64,000 nt of DNA from contig JAMZAV010001816.1 of NCBI GenBank assembly GCA_024449915.1, positions 62,001-126,000 of the forward strand, given 5' to 3'. A program made the position numbers and the translations under genes. This document shows positions 45,481 through 58,254 of this stretch, in pieces (position 1 is the first letter of the stretch; each line of letters begins with the position of its first letter). This DNA comes from Sweltsa coloradensis (taxonomy: Eukaryota; Arthropoda; Insecta; Plecoptera; Chloroperlidae). The notes below the pieces were generated by a model that was not told where the DNA came from, did not search any database, and saw only the letters and a program-made list of their open reading frames with translations.

Positions 45481-47646
45481 GTAAATACGAGGTCGCGGGT
45501 TCGTGTCCAGCGTAAGGCATGGGTTTAAGTAATTGCCCTGCACCCTTACTACCACCCCTCATCGTAGCTTACTAACATAGCTAACTTACTTGTTTGGTAG
45601 ACTTAAAATACTAATTTAATATGTGTTCATTTACTCATGTTCCGTTAAAATAATTATAAAATTGTAGACACTAATGGAAGATTGGGTTTACAGGTCCAAT
45701 TAATGATGGTGGCTTGAATTTTTAAAAAAATCTTGAGAAGTCACAGAATTTTGTTAATGGTTCCGTCAAAATTCTCTAAAATTCGTTAAATTAAATTTAT
45801 AGGATCCAACTTTGTTGGGTTTAAAACTTCCTGATCCCCAATTGATTATAGCAACATTACCAATCATAATGTTTGTGGAAAAAAATAATTCAAATGAGCC
45901 AAATGTCTAGCCTGGAAAAAATCGGTGTTCATGTTTTATGTTTTTAAAATTGAGGTATTGTAAATGACGATTACGATTGCGACGTGAGAATCCTCCCCCC
46001 CTGTCTTCACCCTACTCGTGGCTGGTTCTTACCAGCATGGACATTATGGCCTAACGGCTAACGCACCTCTTATCCAAAAAATAAACGAAAACAAAACCAT
46101 ACAATCTAAGTCTCCCTATTCTTGTCTTGTTTCAGGTGTCCACGGCTTCAGTTGATGTAGTCGCCAACCAAGTTCCGCGCTCAGACAACCAGACGTGAAA
46201 GGTTCGTTGATTTGTCCTGTCTCAAATTGTTTTAAAACATTTCTGAACACATCGGAAACGTGTCATAGAACAGGAAGGTTGTGATTTAGTCTTCTATCAT
46301 ATGTTAACGGCAACAAACTATCTTAATTTATAATTTTACACACATTTTCATTGCATTTCAATTTTTAATAAAATAAATAACTATACCCCTCTTTGGCTAT
46401 CTCAGTCGTCTTTATTATATTATATTATTTTATTAACTTAGAAAACAATATAATCATCAAACACCATAAATTCAAATAATTAACTTACAGTAACACAGCT
46501 GCGCAATATGACCTAACCGGTTGAAGCGCCCTGGTTTCTCACGTCGTACTGAAAGTTCTTTAAATATCCAATGTAATCTACGAGATACGTGGCACAGTTT
46601 AGTTTGAGAAATTGTCTACAAAGCACGCTCGTCTCTCAATTCCTCACCAGGTAGCGTGCGAGTCGCAAGTAATTCCGAGATCACTCTAACTCTGAGCAAA
46701 GAGATAGTCATACGTAGCGTGTGAGACTCTGATGAGGGAGGTCACGGGCTCGAATCCCACCACCGGCAATCCTGACTGAAAGTTTTCCCCGAGGTTTTCT
46801 TCAGTAGTTAATGCGAATGCTGGTAGTGAGTCCTCTGTAACAGCCCTCGGCCATTCCCTTATCATATGGACATCAATCCAGAAGTTTAACAATCTATCTC
46901 AGCGGGGTATCAGGACCTACGGGAGTGTTTCCCATTAATGAAGTTGAGAAACCTTATCAGTTACCCAACACCCTAATAACCTGGTAAGTCACCTACACCG
47001 GCCATCCTTACTTACTTAAAAGTGTTATTCACACGGTATAGCGTAAAAGACGCAAGCAATACCGTGTTAGCTCTATACTATCAGTTTGAACAGAGCGCCG
47101 TATACTTCGTGTTCGCCTGAACCTAAGTTTGAACATTTAGTTCCACGTTATGACCTCCCGGTTTACGCGCCCTTAAAACAAATCAACTAAACGTATTTAG
47201 TTGAACATCAAAGATTTACTTTGGTCTCTATGAGCTTCAAACTTTCTTAATCTTATATTCGAACCCAGCAATATGTAAGTAATGGTTAAGTGATGGCTAC
47301 TTGCCGGCACTTCTGGCCACTGCTTGACATTGCCTGTCGAGCACTTGAAAAGTGACAAAAACATCAATACAAACCATTTTGTGGTATACAAAACCCAATC
47401 AATCACTCATCAAAATCATTTCATTTTCTTTCAAATAACTAACTTCTCTTTTGCTATTATTTACATCCCCATCACCTTCTTTCCTGTTATTAAGTAATCA
47501 TATAATATACCAAACTCAGTATTTCATGAAACAATATCACAGGCGGTGCAATATGACCTAACCGGTTGAAGCGCCTTAGATTCTTACGTCGCCGTTTGAC
47601 GTAATTATTCTCATATTTCTGCTGCACAAAATGAACGTTCAAATGT
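45481..47646 (+). repeat. Diverged family A fragments in unassigned DNA
   Basis: Pieces seen: hairpin remnant GGCTGGTTCTTACCAGCATG (46020), box 1 (46045), long-branch words (46270-46480), box 2 (46498-46545), a B-box-like GGCTCGAATCC (46747-46757) in tRNA-like context, box 1-like TTATGACCTCCCGGTTTACG (47148) and box 2 (47545-47585). B-box-like GGTTCGTGTCC is also at 45498. No gene is seen. Confidence 0.5.
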
Positions 47647-47801
47647 CCTCCTGGCAGATATATGTTTAATAAGTGATCCACTCCTGGCAGATATATGTTT
47701 GATAAGTGATCCACTTCTGGCAGATATATGTTTGATAAGTGATCCACTTCTGGCAGAACTATGTTTGATAAGTGATCCACTCCTGGCAGATATATGTTTG
47801 A
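47647..47801 (+). repeat. 33-bp minisatellite, left segment
   Basis: About five units beginning AAGTGATCCACTCCTGGCAG and ending ATATATGTTTGAT. The unit length is divisible by three, so long frames appear on both strands; these are not genes. The array continues at 48614 after a Helitron-like insertion. Confidence 0.9.
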
Positions 47802-48613
47802 TTGGATGAGCGTAGCGAGCGTAGCGAGCGAAGCGAAGATTCCATTTCACTACAGTGGAGAAAAAAATCCGGAATGTTTTTTTTTTTTTTTTTTTCTTTC
47901 TTTCTTTCTTTTTTTTGTATTTTTGTGTGTCTGTGAACACGATTCCGGCTAAACCAATACTCCAATTGCGATGAAATTTTATGGAGGTCTGTGAAATCTC
48001 TGAACAAAGAACTGCACGGGGGGAAAAATCGATCAAAAAATTATTTCTCATGAAAATCGCAATTTTACGATTTTTTTCGATTTTAAAAAATTCTTCGACT
48101 TATAAGACCTACATGCTTTATCCAATTGTAATGATTTTTTCACGGAGCCCTAATTTTATGAATTAATATATTCGTGTGAAATTCGAGCGCAATTGAAAAA
48201 TTATTTCTTATAAAAATCGCAATTTTACGATTTTTTAAAATTTTTAAAACATTCTTCGACTTATAACACCTACATGCTTTATCCCATTGTATTGATTTTT
48301 TCACCGAACCTTAATTTTATGAATTAATATATTCGTGTGAAATTTGAGCGCAATCGAAAAATTATTTCTCATGATAATCGCAATTTTACGATTTTTTTCA
48401 ATTTTTAACATTTCTTCGACGAATAAAACCTACATGCTTTATCCGATTGTAATGATTTTTTCACAGATCTTTAATTTTATGAGTTTATATTTTCGTGTGA
48501 AATTTGAGCGTAATCGAAAAATGATCTATTAAAAAAATCACAATTTTACGCTTTTTTCGTTTAAAAAAATTACGCTCATCCATCAACGCGGCTGGACTTA
48601 AGCGTTTTCCTAG
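47802..48613 (+). mobile_element. Helitron-like non-autonomous element inserted in minisatellite
   Basis: Runs from TTGGATGAGCGTAGCGAGCG to TTTTCCTAG. Flanks GTTTGA and TAAGTGATCC join to an intact 33-bp unit, so insertion was between A and T with no target duplication, as for Helitrons. The 3' end has stem AACGC/GCGTT and CTAG; GGATGAGCG/CGCTCATCC are subterminal inverted repeats. The interior is a T-tract followed by four ~160-bp tandem units, each with AATTATTTCT.AT, CGCAATTTTACGA, CTACATGCTTTATCC and TTCGTGTGAAATT. No Rep/helicase gene, so non-autonomous. Confidence 0.75.
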
Positions 48614-48705
48614 TAAGTGATCCACTCCTGGCAGATATATGTTTAATAAGTGATCCACTCCTGGCAGATATATGTTTGATAAGTGATCCACTCCTGGCAG
48701 ATATA
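48614..48705 (+). repeat. 33-bp minisatellite, middle segment
   Basis: Just under three units, the last cut after GGCAGATATA. The missing rest (TGTTTGA...) reappears at 61316. Confidence 0.9.
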
Positions 48706-48719
48706 TTCCAGCAAACATG

Positions 48720-49160
48720 TCTGTACCTGACCGGCACCTGCCCGGCGTACCGGCCGCCCGGCAAAAATATGTCCCGCCGGCCGGCTGCCGGCCGACACTT
48801 CCAAACCGGCACTGGGCCGGCACATGGTGTACAGCCTGTTCCGGCAGGCCGGCACCAAATTGACACTTAATTGTCAAGTGTTAAATTGGCCGGCACTAGC
48901 TTGGCACCTACCCGGCACTTTCTTCCTAGCTTGTACGGTTGGCCGGCACCAGCTGGGCACCTACCCGGCACATGCTTCCTAGATTGTACGGTTGGCGGAC
49001 CAGCTGGGCACCTACCGGCACGGATGGCACCTATAATTGCTAGCTTGTATGGTTGGCCAGCATTAATTTGGCACCTACTTGCCAGTATGTACGGTTGTCC
49101 GGCTCCATCTTGGCACCTACCCGGCACCTGTCAGTATGTATGGATGGGTCAGGAACCTGC
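48720..49160 (+). repeat. CCGGC/GGCACC-rich subterminal repeats
   Basis: After a CCGGC-rich start, about five tandem units of 42-65 bp contain GGCCGGCACCAGCTGGGCAC, CTACCCGGCAC and TTGTACGGTT. ORFs on both strands (64-130 codons) arise from the regular repeat and are not genes. Related CCGGC sequence is at the other end (61195-61300). Confidence 0.7.
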
Positions 49161-49624
49161 ATCAATTCCACTCGCCAACAGCGAGTAGGAAATTACTGAT
49201 GTCGAGCGTACATTTTAAATAGGCCTAATGTCACCCACTTGCGCAACATGCAATGTACCAAAATTTAAATTATTCCCGTTCCACTTTACCGTTATTTATC
49301 ATTCAATCTGAAAATCAAGTAGACCTAATGTAGTAAAAACACAATATATATATTTTTAAATTATAGATCATATGACTACCTACTAACGGTGACGTCTTTT
49401 TGATTATGCGGAGACTGAAGAAGTGAGTTTAACTATCGGGTAAGGATTGGCAGTAGGATCCCTCATTTTCATCTCGACAACAAATGGCTACATGATAAAA
49501 TAATATTAACTTTGGTCTCGCCATCCGCTGCTCACGTGGTCAAAGCATTGTTATTGCCTGGGCTGGAACCCTTTGCTTGCCAGCTTGAAAACTTCTAGAG
49601 GAGAGTAGGCTACAAATCGAATTA

Positions 49625-50427
49625 TTGGATGAGCGTAGCGAGCGTAGCGAGCGAAGCGAAGATTCCATTTCACTACACTGGAGAAAAAAATCCGGAATGT
49701 TTTTTTTTTTTTCTTCTTTTTTTTTGTATTTTTGTGTGTCTGTGAACACGATTCCGGCTAAACCAATACTCCAATTGCGATGAAATTTTATGGAGGTCTA
49801 TGAAATCTCTGAACGAAGAACTGCACGGAGGAAAAAATCGACCAAAAAATTATTTCTCATGAAAATCGCAATTTTACGATTTTTTTCGATTTTTTAAAAA
49901 ATTTCTTCGACTTATAACATCGACATGCTTATTCGATTGTAATGATTTTTTCACATAACCTTAATTTTATGAATTAATATATTCGTGTGAAATTTGAGCG
50001 CAATCAAAAATTTATTTCTTATAAAAATCGCAATTTTACGATTTTTTAAATTTTTAAAACATTCTTCGACTTATAACACCTACATGCTTTAATCCCATTG
50101 TATTGATTTTTTCACCGAACCTTAATTTTATGAATTAATATATTCGTGTGAAATTTGAGCGCATTCGAAAAATTATTTCTCATGATAATCGCAATTTTAC
50201 GATTTTTTTTTCAATTTTTAACATTTCTTCGACGAATAAAACCTACATGCTTTATCCGATTGTAATGATTTTTTCACAGAACTTTAATTTTATGAATTAA
50301 TATTTTCGTGTGAAATTTGAGCGTAATCGAAAAATTATCTATTAAAAAAATCACAATTTTACGCTTTTTTCGTTTAAAAAAAATAACGCTCATCCATCAA
50401 CGCGGCGGGACTTAAGCGTTTTCCTAG
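49625..50427 (+). mobile_element. Helitron-like non-autonomous element, second full copy
   Basis: Nearly identical to the copy at 47802-48613: same TTGGATGAGCG start after A, same T-tract, four ~160-bp units, subterminal CGCTCATCC, and end AACGCGGCGGGACTTAAGCG, TTTTCCTAG before T. The high similarity points to recent activity or gene conversion. Confidence 0.75.
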
Positions 50428-50635
50428 TTTAGGTTTACTTATACCTAACATTTGTATTGTATTGTATTAGTATACAATTTCGGTTGCTCACAGAAACACA
50501 GACAATCGATATAAAAAAAAACAATATTACAGTGGATTTGTAAATTGCAAGGTCATGTCAAAAATAAGAGGCCTATTTTTGGAACCTGTAGGATAAAATA
50601 GCAATAACAAAACTAGAAAAGTGTGTGCAGTGAAT

Positions 50636-50636
<1 letters not shown>

Positions 50637-50683
<47 letters not shown>

Positions 50684-50684
50684 G
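50637..50684. repeat. (AAT)n microsatellite
   Basis: About 16 uninterrupted AAT triplets, followed by AGGCCCAATAATAATTC. Confidence 0.85.
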
Positions 50685-50689
50685 GCCCA

Positions 50690-53600
50690 ATAATAATTCA
50701 CATGTAGGCCTACGGTACGGACTACGGCAATACTTTTGCACGGACACCCATTAGGCCTACAATAATTGAAGAAAATTTTGAAATTGTACGGGTTATTTGA
50801 AGAAAATCAAATAAATAGAGGAACACCAGTCCCTTCAAATTATCGAGTGATGACGCTATGTTGAGAAATAATTAATAATGTAGGCTAAGTAATTCAGATA
50901 CGAAGCGACCAAATAACCCATCCAAGTTAAAAATTTTCTTTAGGCCTACGTATGCTTTCAGACTGAAATAATTGAGACTTAATACCATTTAAAGGGTCGT
51001 TACTCATTCAAGTCATTCATTATTAGGCTATATATATAGACAGCAAAATTACACAAAATAATAACCGGCACATATAACTTGTCAATAGTCAAAACAAGTT
51101 TTTACTTTTAGATTGGCAAAGCTGAAGGCAATATTGCATATGTACCAAGTTTAAATATTATGCTAATAGCCAAACCTATTATAATTATTAAAAATATCCA
51201 GGTCCGATTTTGTTATTTCAAAAAGTTCATAATGAATTGTTATTTTTTATGGTCAGTCTGCAATCTGCATGCATGTAGGCCTAGACATAATTTTGCTTTG
51301 AGAATAGGTAGGCATAACAGTAAAAAAAATAAGATTCCAATTATTTTTTATAATAATATGGAATTATATATTTTGTGCAAGCAAGTGCTGATATCTATAA
51401 TTTTTAGATGCAATGTAGGCTTAAATAGGTAAATTGGTGTGTGCGTTTAAAACCGAATACCTAGCTTAGCACACATATTAGTTGGATAATATGCGGTACG
51501 CCCATCTATTCTTGAAATACGCGACTAATTACGAAGTCGGACTTGGGAGTTAATGCAATTCGCATAACGCATGATACCCTAGTAGGATATACTCTAGTGG
51601 TAGCCTATAGGCATATAGCAAAGGAATGGCTGGACAAGTATTGCATGAATACAACATTTATTTTTTATTAATACTGCACGATCATAATTTGTATACTATA
51701 GGCCTACACATTTGTTTCATGATTCATGAAACAATAAAATCTATTTGCAATGTCAGGATAACTTTTAACCCTCCTATAGTCTCATAACATAAAGTACCAT
51801 TGTCGGTACAATTTTGTGGTCCCTGTAAACACCGTTAGATTTTAAATGTCACCGGAAATTGGAAAATAGAATTTACTAAGCATATCAAAAACACTTGCTG
51901 GAAAGAAAATGTTCACTTTTGTTCCAACCAAAATAATTTGCTTTAATTGTCAGAATCACTAATTGAGCTCTATGAAATTTGGAAGTTTGAGATGAGAAAA
52001 AAATAGTTCACTGATTCAACACGTCTTCTCTGGAGGTAGGCTAGTTTTTCATCAGTCACTTCCGTCTCAAGTGACCAGGTGCAGTCTTTCCGTATTTGGC
52101 GTTGGTCACCAACTCGGCATTTTTCACGTCTGTGCTTGCTCCAAATTGCTGAAATATAACCAAAGAAGTTTACCAACATGTGGACTAAATTATAAAAAAA
52201 TGTTTGGACCTACTAAAATTGATGACATAAATAATAGGTAGGGGTACCGGTATGTTTGCCAATGCCTAACAGGCCTCGGTCCTATGCCATAGGCCTACAA
52301 CACGAGGTGACAAACCCAGTTCAAGCATTCTAAAAATTAATTTAAAAGCCATTGGTTAGATTTAAACTAACAAATTAGATTTGACTCCGAATAAATAATA
52401 AATTAAAATAAATAAATAAATAAATAAAAACCAAGGACTTATAATCCTGTATTATATGACAATGCCATTTGGTAGGCATAGGTATGTAAATTGTATGCCT
52501 GGATCCAGAAAAGACAGTGTGAACGTTTTAAAAGCCTACAAACAACACATTTGACGGTTCTATCCATGCAATTATGCGGGGCTACGTTGCTTTCAATGGG
52601 CTTAGCAATGGAAGTCTTAAATAAATAAATACTACATCCGTATTTAGAATCTACCCACTCTACTCAGTCACATAACTGACTTTCAGAGGGGGACAGTAAA
52701 CCAAAGCGGCCAAGCCAACCCTTTTCAACGAGTGAGCGATAACCAACCAAAGATTGATATTTTTATAATAGGAAATATAGCAATCAGTGGTATGGACAGT
52801 GCGAACACCCGCGTAAATATGTGTGTGCATTTGACAGTTTTGACTGTCGCTACTGACATTTTGTGAATTGTCAATGCTATGGACAAATTGCTTAGGCATA
52901 GGCCTCCATCCCTAGGCCTACGAGTACGACTGAAGTAGACTGCGAGTGTGAGGGTAGCTTTAGTAGGCCTAATGGCAATTTTCATGTTTAAAAAATAATA
53001 ATATTGATGTCAAAAAAATAGTTTTTCAAGGGTAGGCCTACGTAGTGATGGGAATTTTCAGAAACAAATGAATGAATAAAAAAATTAATTTGAACGTGAA
53101 CTTTGTTTAGCATAGGCCTCAGTTTGTACAGGCCTTCATGGAAATCGTAGTAGGTAGGTACCGTAGCCTAAATGTGAAGACAATATAGCATCTAGGCCTA
53201 CTGCCATAGCCAACATGACATCGGTTTAATTGTAATGTTTTGACTTAATTTTGTAGGCCTATACCATAGGGCCAATACTGATCACTGACTCACTGTATCA
53301 GTCACCCCAACATACCACGGCAAGTGTCATTTATTATTATAGGCCTATATTTAATAAATAATAAACTGCACCTTAAATACCTAGGGCCTACTATAAAAAG
53401 ACATATAATGGTCTATCTATAGGCCTTCTATAGGCTTCCGCTTATTGATAAATAAACAAAAATAAAACATTGAAAATTTTAATTGAACATTTCCAAGTTT
53501 CGATGAAATGTTAACATCCCATCACAAGCCGAGGCCGCGCACAAGCCCTACGTCTGTCCATTTTAATATCATGTTCACAGTTTCCCCTACCTACGTACAA

Positions 53601-55672
53601 AATTTCACAATCGGTAGGCCTAGGCATTTGTTTACATGGGAATATAGGCAGTGACCATAGGAATAAAACTTATGGAAGACTGGTAGGCCTCCATGGGAGA
53701 TCACTCCCTAAAAGTCAGTAGCCCTAGTACAGCACCTATGATAAATATTATTATTTTCTACTGACAAGTGATGGCATACGTAGGCCATAAATATAGTTGT
53801 TTCCGTCAACATTGCTGCTTTGTAGTGAAAATCTACTATACACAGCCCAAATTAGACGGTTCAATATTTTGTTGATTTAAAAAACATAACACTTGTGGTG
53901 TGTGTGCCTACTGCTATTTAGGGAATATTGTGGGCTAGGTTACTTATACTGCCAGCCAGATTGCTTTTGCCCAACATTTTAATACAGAAAAACTTAAAGA
54001 CTAGGGCCTACATAGCCTACAAGTCAACAATGCAATGTTTACTAATTATGTAGGTAGGCCCTAATGGTACCATAGAAGACCTTACTACTGTAGGCCTATA
54101 AGAAGCACCAAACAAGAATTAGGACTTGCAAATTAGTTTTTTTTAAGCTGCATGTTTTATTTATTTATGTTTATTTAAGTAAGCCTTCTACAGTGTTCAC
54201 TCATATGCATGTTATATAGACATGCGAGTATTTGATGTTATACCGTTATTAAAATTGTTCAGACGCAGAGCCTAGAGTAAAACTACGTAAAAGCTAAGTC
54301 TCGCTTTCAAGTAGACGTGCGAATTGGAGCGAATCTGTTTTAGACCAACGCGACCAACGAACATTATTGTTTAAAGACTCTGAACAAAGTAGGAGCCTAA
54401 GCGTCTGAAAATAACTATCCCAACACTAAAATTTGAACTTTGTTAAGCATAGGCCTACTGGCCTAGGTATTTACAAACTACAATCTTTCAAGTTATAATG
54501 TAGGCCTACCTTAGGCTACCCACACCACATGGAAAGATCTCATTAAATGCACGTAGACTATGCAGCATATGTTGCCTCAGCATGTTGCCACACAGCATAC
54601 ATGAATAAAAACATTCTTAATGTTTTCCTTAAAGGCAGAGTTGTGTAGGGCTTACTAGTAGGCTATAATACAAATACTTAATATCCAACACATACATGTG
54701 TTGGATACTATAATATGCCTAGGTAGGCTACCGTAGGCCTACCGAGTACGTTGAAAATTACAATTTAGGACTAGGCCTACTGGTAGGCCTAAGACTTAAG
54801 AACGACACACATGTGTATTATTAATTTTTTAAATATAATGGTGTTAGCCTACTAATTAGGGTGACTGCTTACTAAGTGACATAACCAGCACTTTCTGATC
54901 AAAGAACTTCCAAATGTCCTCTTTTTTAACTTGAACGCAAAGTTGTTGGGCCTTGATTTATGATTTTTTAAATTTTACATGGTGGTTACCACCAATGAGC
55001 TGAGCTGAGAACACACTTTCATTTTTTTTTGTGATGAACCGTTTTCGAGCCACGATTTATCGAAGTTCGTCTTTTTACGAGAAATCGACCGTCGCAGAGG
55101 ATAGCGATTATTGCTGCCATTTGAAAACTAAGCGAGATATCAAGATGGAAATACTTGCAATACATTATGTGAACCATGCTCTAGCATAATACTATGACAC
55201 ATGTGGATATACTTTTATTAATTAATAGGGCACAAAATATCAGATTTAGGCCTACTGGTCAAAATTGCATTTGTTGCCATATTCACATCAAGTTTTTACA
55301 AGGAAGGGTAAAAAAAAAACAGAAACAACTATTTAAGGTCATTTACTAGGCCTACACATGTGCCCCTATCTAAAAACATTCTGTTGTTGTTGTTTTTTCA
55401 AACCCTTCAATGAAAAAAATAATATTGAAAATGTGAAAAACTCGAAATTTGCCATTTTGGATGCCATTTTTCACCAAAAGGGCATGTAGCCTACTACTTA
55501 CAAATTTCAAATGGTGATTTCCAGAATCACTGGACATTCATCTTAAACACCTGAAAGTTTTGTTTTGTTTTTTTGAGGGGTGTAGAAAACTAGAAATGCT
55601 GAGCTGAATTTTTTAATACCTAATAGCCAGGCATAACAAATTTGTAATCATACAATATATCGAATTAAAGGC
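50690..55672. other. AGGCCTA-rich non-coding region
   Basis: Many scattered TAGGCCTA, GTAGGCCTAC and related words (for example 50705, 51280, 52290, 53035, 53340, 54060, 54500 and 54730). The longest frames (60-90 codons) overlap and have no recognised domain. An (AAAT)n-like patch is at 52390-52430. CCCTCCTATAGTCTC and similar stretches carry no RNA-gene signals. I see no gene here. Confidence 0.5.
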
Positions 55673-55676
55673 TTAA

Positions 55677-56129
55677 GGCCGATGCACAATTGCCCGGTAA
55701 CGAGAACGGGAACGACAACGAGAACGGGAAGACGCTAACGTTAAGGGCTTCGATGCACAATAGCACGTGAAGAAAACCGACGGGAACAAATCAAATAATA
55801 AGTGTGTTAATTATATTTTGTTATTTTGTTATTCCGCTCATGTTTATTTAATTTATTTCGCATATTACTCGCGTATAAACCATCAATCAGCTGATAAAAT
55901 AGTGTCAGGCCGTGGACATCTTGATTCTGATTGGTTCCGGTACCGGTAAGACACTGGACGGAAACGTTACGGAAAGTTTAAACTTGGTGATGTTCCCGTT
56001 GTCGTTGCCGGGATACGGGAACGACCGGCAACGGGAATCTTTATTGTGCATCGTGTCGTTTAAGTTAACGTGTGATTTAACTTTCTTCGCCCGTTCTCGT
56101 TCTCGTTACCGGGCAATTGTGCATCGGCC
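55677..56129. mobile_element. 453-bp MITE with TTAA target site
   Basis: Terminal inverted repeats of at least 32 identical bases start GGCCGATGCACAATTGCCCG at both ends and continue GTAACGAGAACG. TTAA flanks both sides (55673-55676, 56130-56133). A second inner inverted pair, CGATGCACAATAGCACG and TTATTGTGCATCG, lies inside. A TTAA duplication is known for piggyBac and Kolobok elements. The 73- and 60-codon frames across it are incidental. Confidence 0.85.
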
Positions 56130-56450
56130 TTAATAGTCGGACAATATATTTAGTAGGCCTATTTAGTTCCTCACATTTTTTTCTAATGGTAGGAGTGCAC
56201 ATTTAACTCCAAACTGAGTTGAATCAATTGTAGGCCTATATATGTCTGTGTTAACTTCTTCAATTACTACTATGTTGTGGAAATGTCCGGGAAATTGTTA
56301 ATTCAAGAGGTGAAAAGTTTGGCCTTGGGTGTAGGCCTAGGCCTAAGTGGATGACAGTGACTTCTACAAGGCCTCTGGCATAGGCCTAATGCAATTCTTG
56401 GCCAATCAAACGTGTAGGCCTAGCCTACTTAGGCGGTTAGGCCCCATTGA

Positions 56451-56977
56451 GGCTGCGTTCCAATGCTTCATTTTCACGCTAGTGTACTAGCGTAGTGGAC
56501 TCATTTACCGGAAGTGAAGTCTATAGCAGGCGACCAAAGCTCCGATTTGGCTAGCAGGCTAGCAAACAGCAGACAGCAGGCGAAAGTATACACTACGAAG
56601 CCTACTAGCCTGCTAGCAAAATGGCGACCAGTAATTTCGCAGCCACAAACCTACAACTAGAAGCTACTTATGGAGTTAAAGTGTTATGAATTGAAATTAC
56701 GATAGTAAAATTGATTATAACAGCAAATACAAATACTTACATTCAGTCAAGCATTCTTTTCAATGGTTTCATGTGAAAAGTGAGGTTAGGGTTTGTTTAT
56801 TGTTTATGTTTATTGTTAGGGTTGTTGATGACTTTTCTATCTGTTTAGGAAGCTGTGAGTAGCCACAGTAGGTAGACTTCAAAAGTGTATGCCCAAAGGT
56901 GTAAGTAGGTAGCAGTTAGCAGGCTAGTGGCTAGACGGTAGTGGCTAGCAGGGCAAAGAAGCATTTGGAACGCAGCC
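56451..56977. mobile_element. 527-bp MITE with TGA target duplication
   Basis: GGCTGCGTTCCAATGCTTC at the left and GAAGCATTTGGAACGCAGCC at the right are inverted with one inserted base. TGA flanks both ends (56448-56450, 56978-56980). Inside are CTAGCAGGCTAGCAAAC-type inverted words near each end. Three-bp duplications suggest a PIF/Harbinger relation, but no transposase is present. Confidence 0.75.
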
Positions 56978-56980
56978 TGA

Positions 56981-58254
56981 TCAAACTGCTAGGCCTAGGC
57001 CTAGGCGGAGGCCTACCACTTGACACCAAGCCTAGGGTAGAGGTGTGAGTACAAAAAATCTAGTGTCAAAACTTAAAACTAGGTAGGACGAAGGCCTAGG
57101 CCTAGGCCCTAGCCAAAGGGATTTCAAATACACAAAGCCCTCTAGGCCCTAGGCTAGGGGCTAGGCCTAGCTAGTGCAGCCTAAAGAATATGCCTAGGTA
57201 GGCCCTAGCCCCTAGGGTCCATGTGATCTCGTTCATAACATTATAAGTAGGACTTAGGGCTAAAAGGATATTAAATACACAAAGGGAAGGCCTAGGCCTA
57301 CCATAGCTGAATAAATAATTGAAATATGAAATGAAAATCATAAAATGCTGCGGGTAGGCCTAGGGCTAGCTAGGCCTAGACTTGCTGCTTTAGCCATAGG
57401 CTAGGCTCAGAGCTTTTCTAATAATTGTGACCATGGCATAATATAATTTTGTTACGTTTGTTTTATCGTTTTACGTAGGCCTACCTTTTGATTTCTTCAA
57501 AGTAAATTGACTTCAATGCTGTGTTCACGGTTGACCAGCAGCTTCGCATCTTCTGTTTACAACGGCAACCACCAAACCACCACTTGAGTCATTGAGTGAC
57601 TTCTGTTGTGCATTAATTTTGGATAACTAAAAATCTATTATTCTACTTATAAAACTAGTGTTAAGTAAATCTATTATTATTTTTGTAATAATATAAAATA
57701 TTTTTAATTCAAATTTAAAAGCTTGCTAATTACGGTTGAATTTTTAAATGCGTCATTTCACTAGCAAATTTAAAGTGATGTAATCCCATTGGTTCTAGTT
57801 TCAAAGACAGGGTTTAGTGGGTAATTCAAATGAGAGAGAGCTAAAATAATGGTTTGTGATTGAAAAATATTTAAAATGTAGGTAATTAAAATTATAATCT
57901 CATGGAATTGCTTTATTATAAAAGAAACATTTGACTTGTTAGTGACTGTGAGTTTAATATGAGCTGTATTTCATGGGGCTCATGAGGAGATTTTCAATTA
58001 TATTTTCTTTTATATTATAATATTACTTGCCAAGTCAAATAAACATTTTGCTAATCAATACAAGAATACAACATGGTTTTACCGTTTTCCGGTCGGTTGA
58101 AAAACTTTGAGAAATGTATTACAAAAATATAATTTGTAAAAGAAACGAATGATAATAAAAGAAGCTGATACAATATTTTTTGGGTTACATATTCTAAGAA
58201 TAATATAACTAAAACTAGGATAAGCCATTTAAAGAAATTAATTCAACAAGTCTT
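56981..58254. other. AGGCCTA-rich then AT-rich DNA, no gene
   Basis: Dense AGGCCTA words to about 57480, then AT-rich sequence. No ORF above 60 codons and no RNA gene is visible. Confidence 0.5.
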
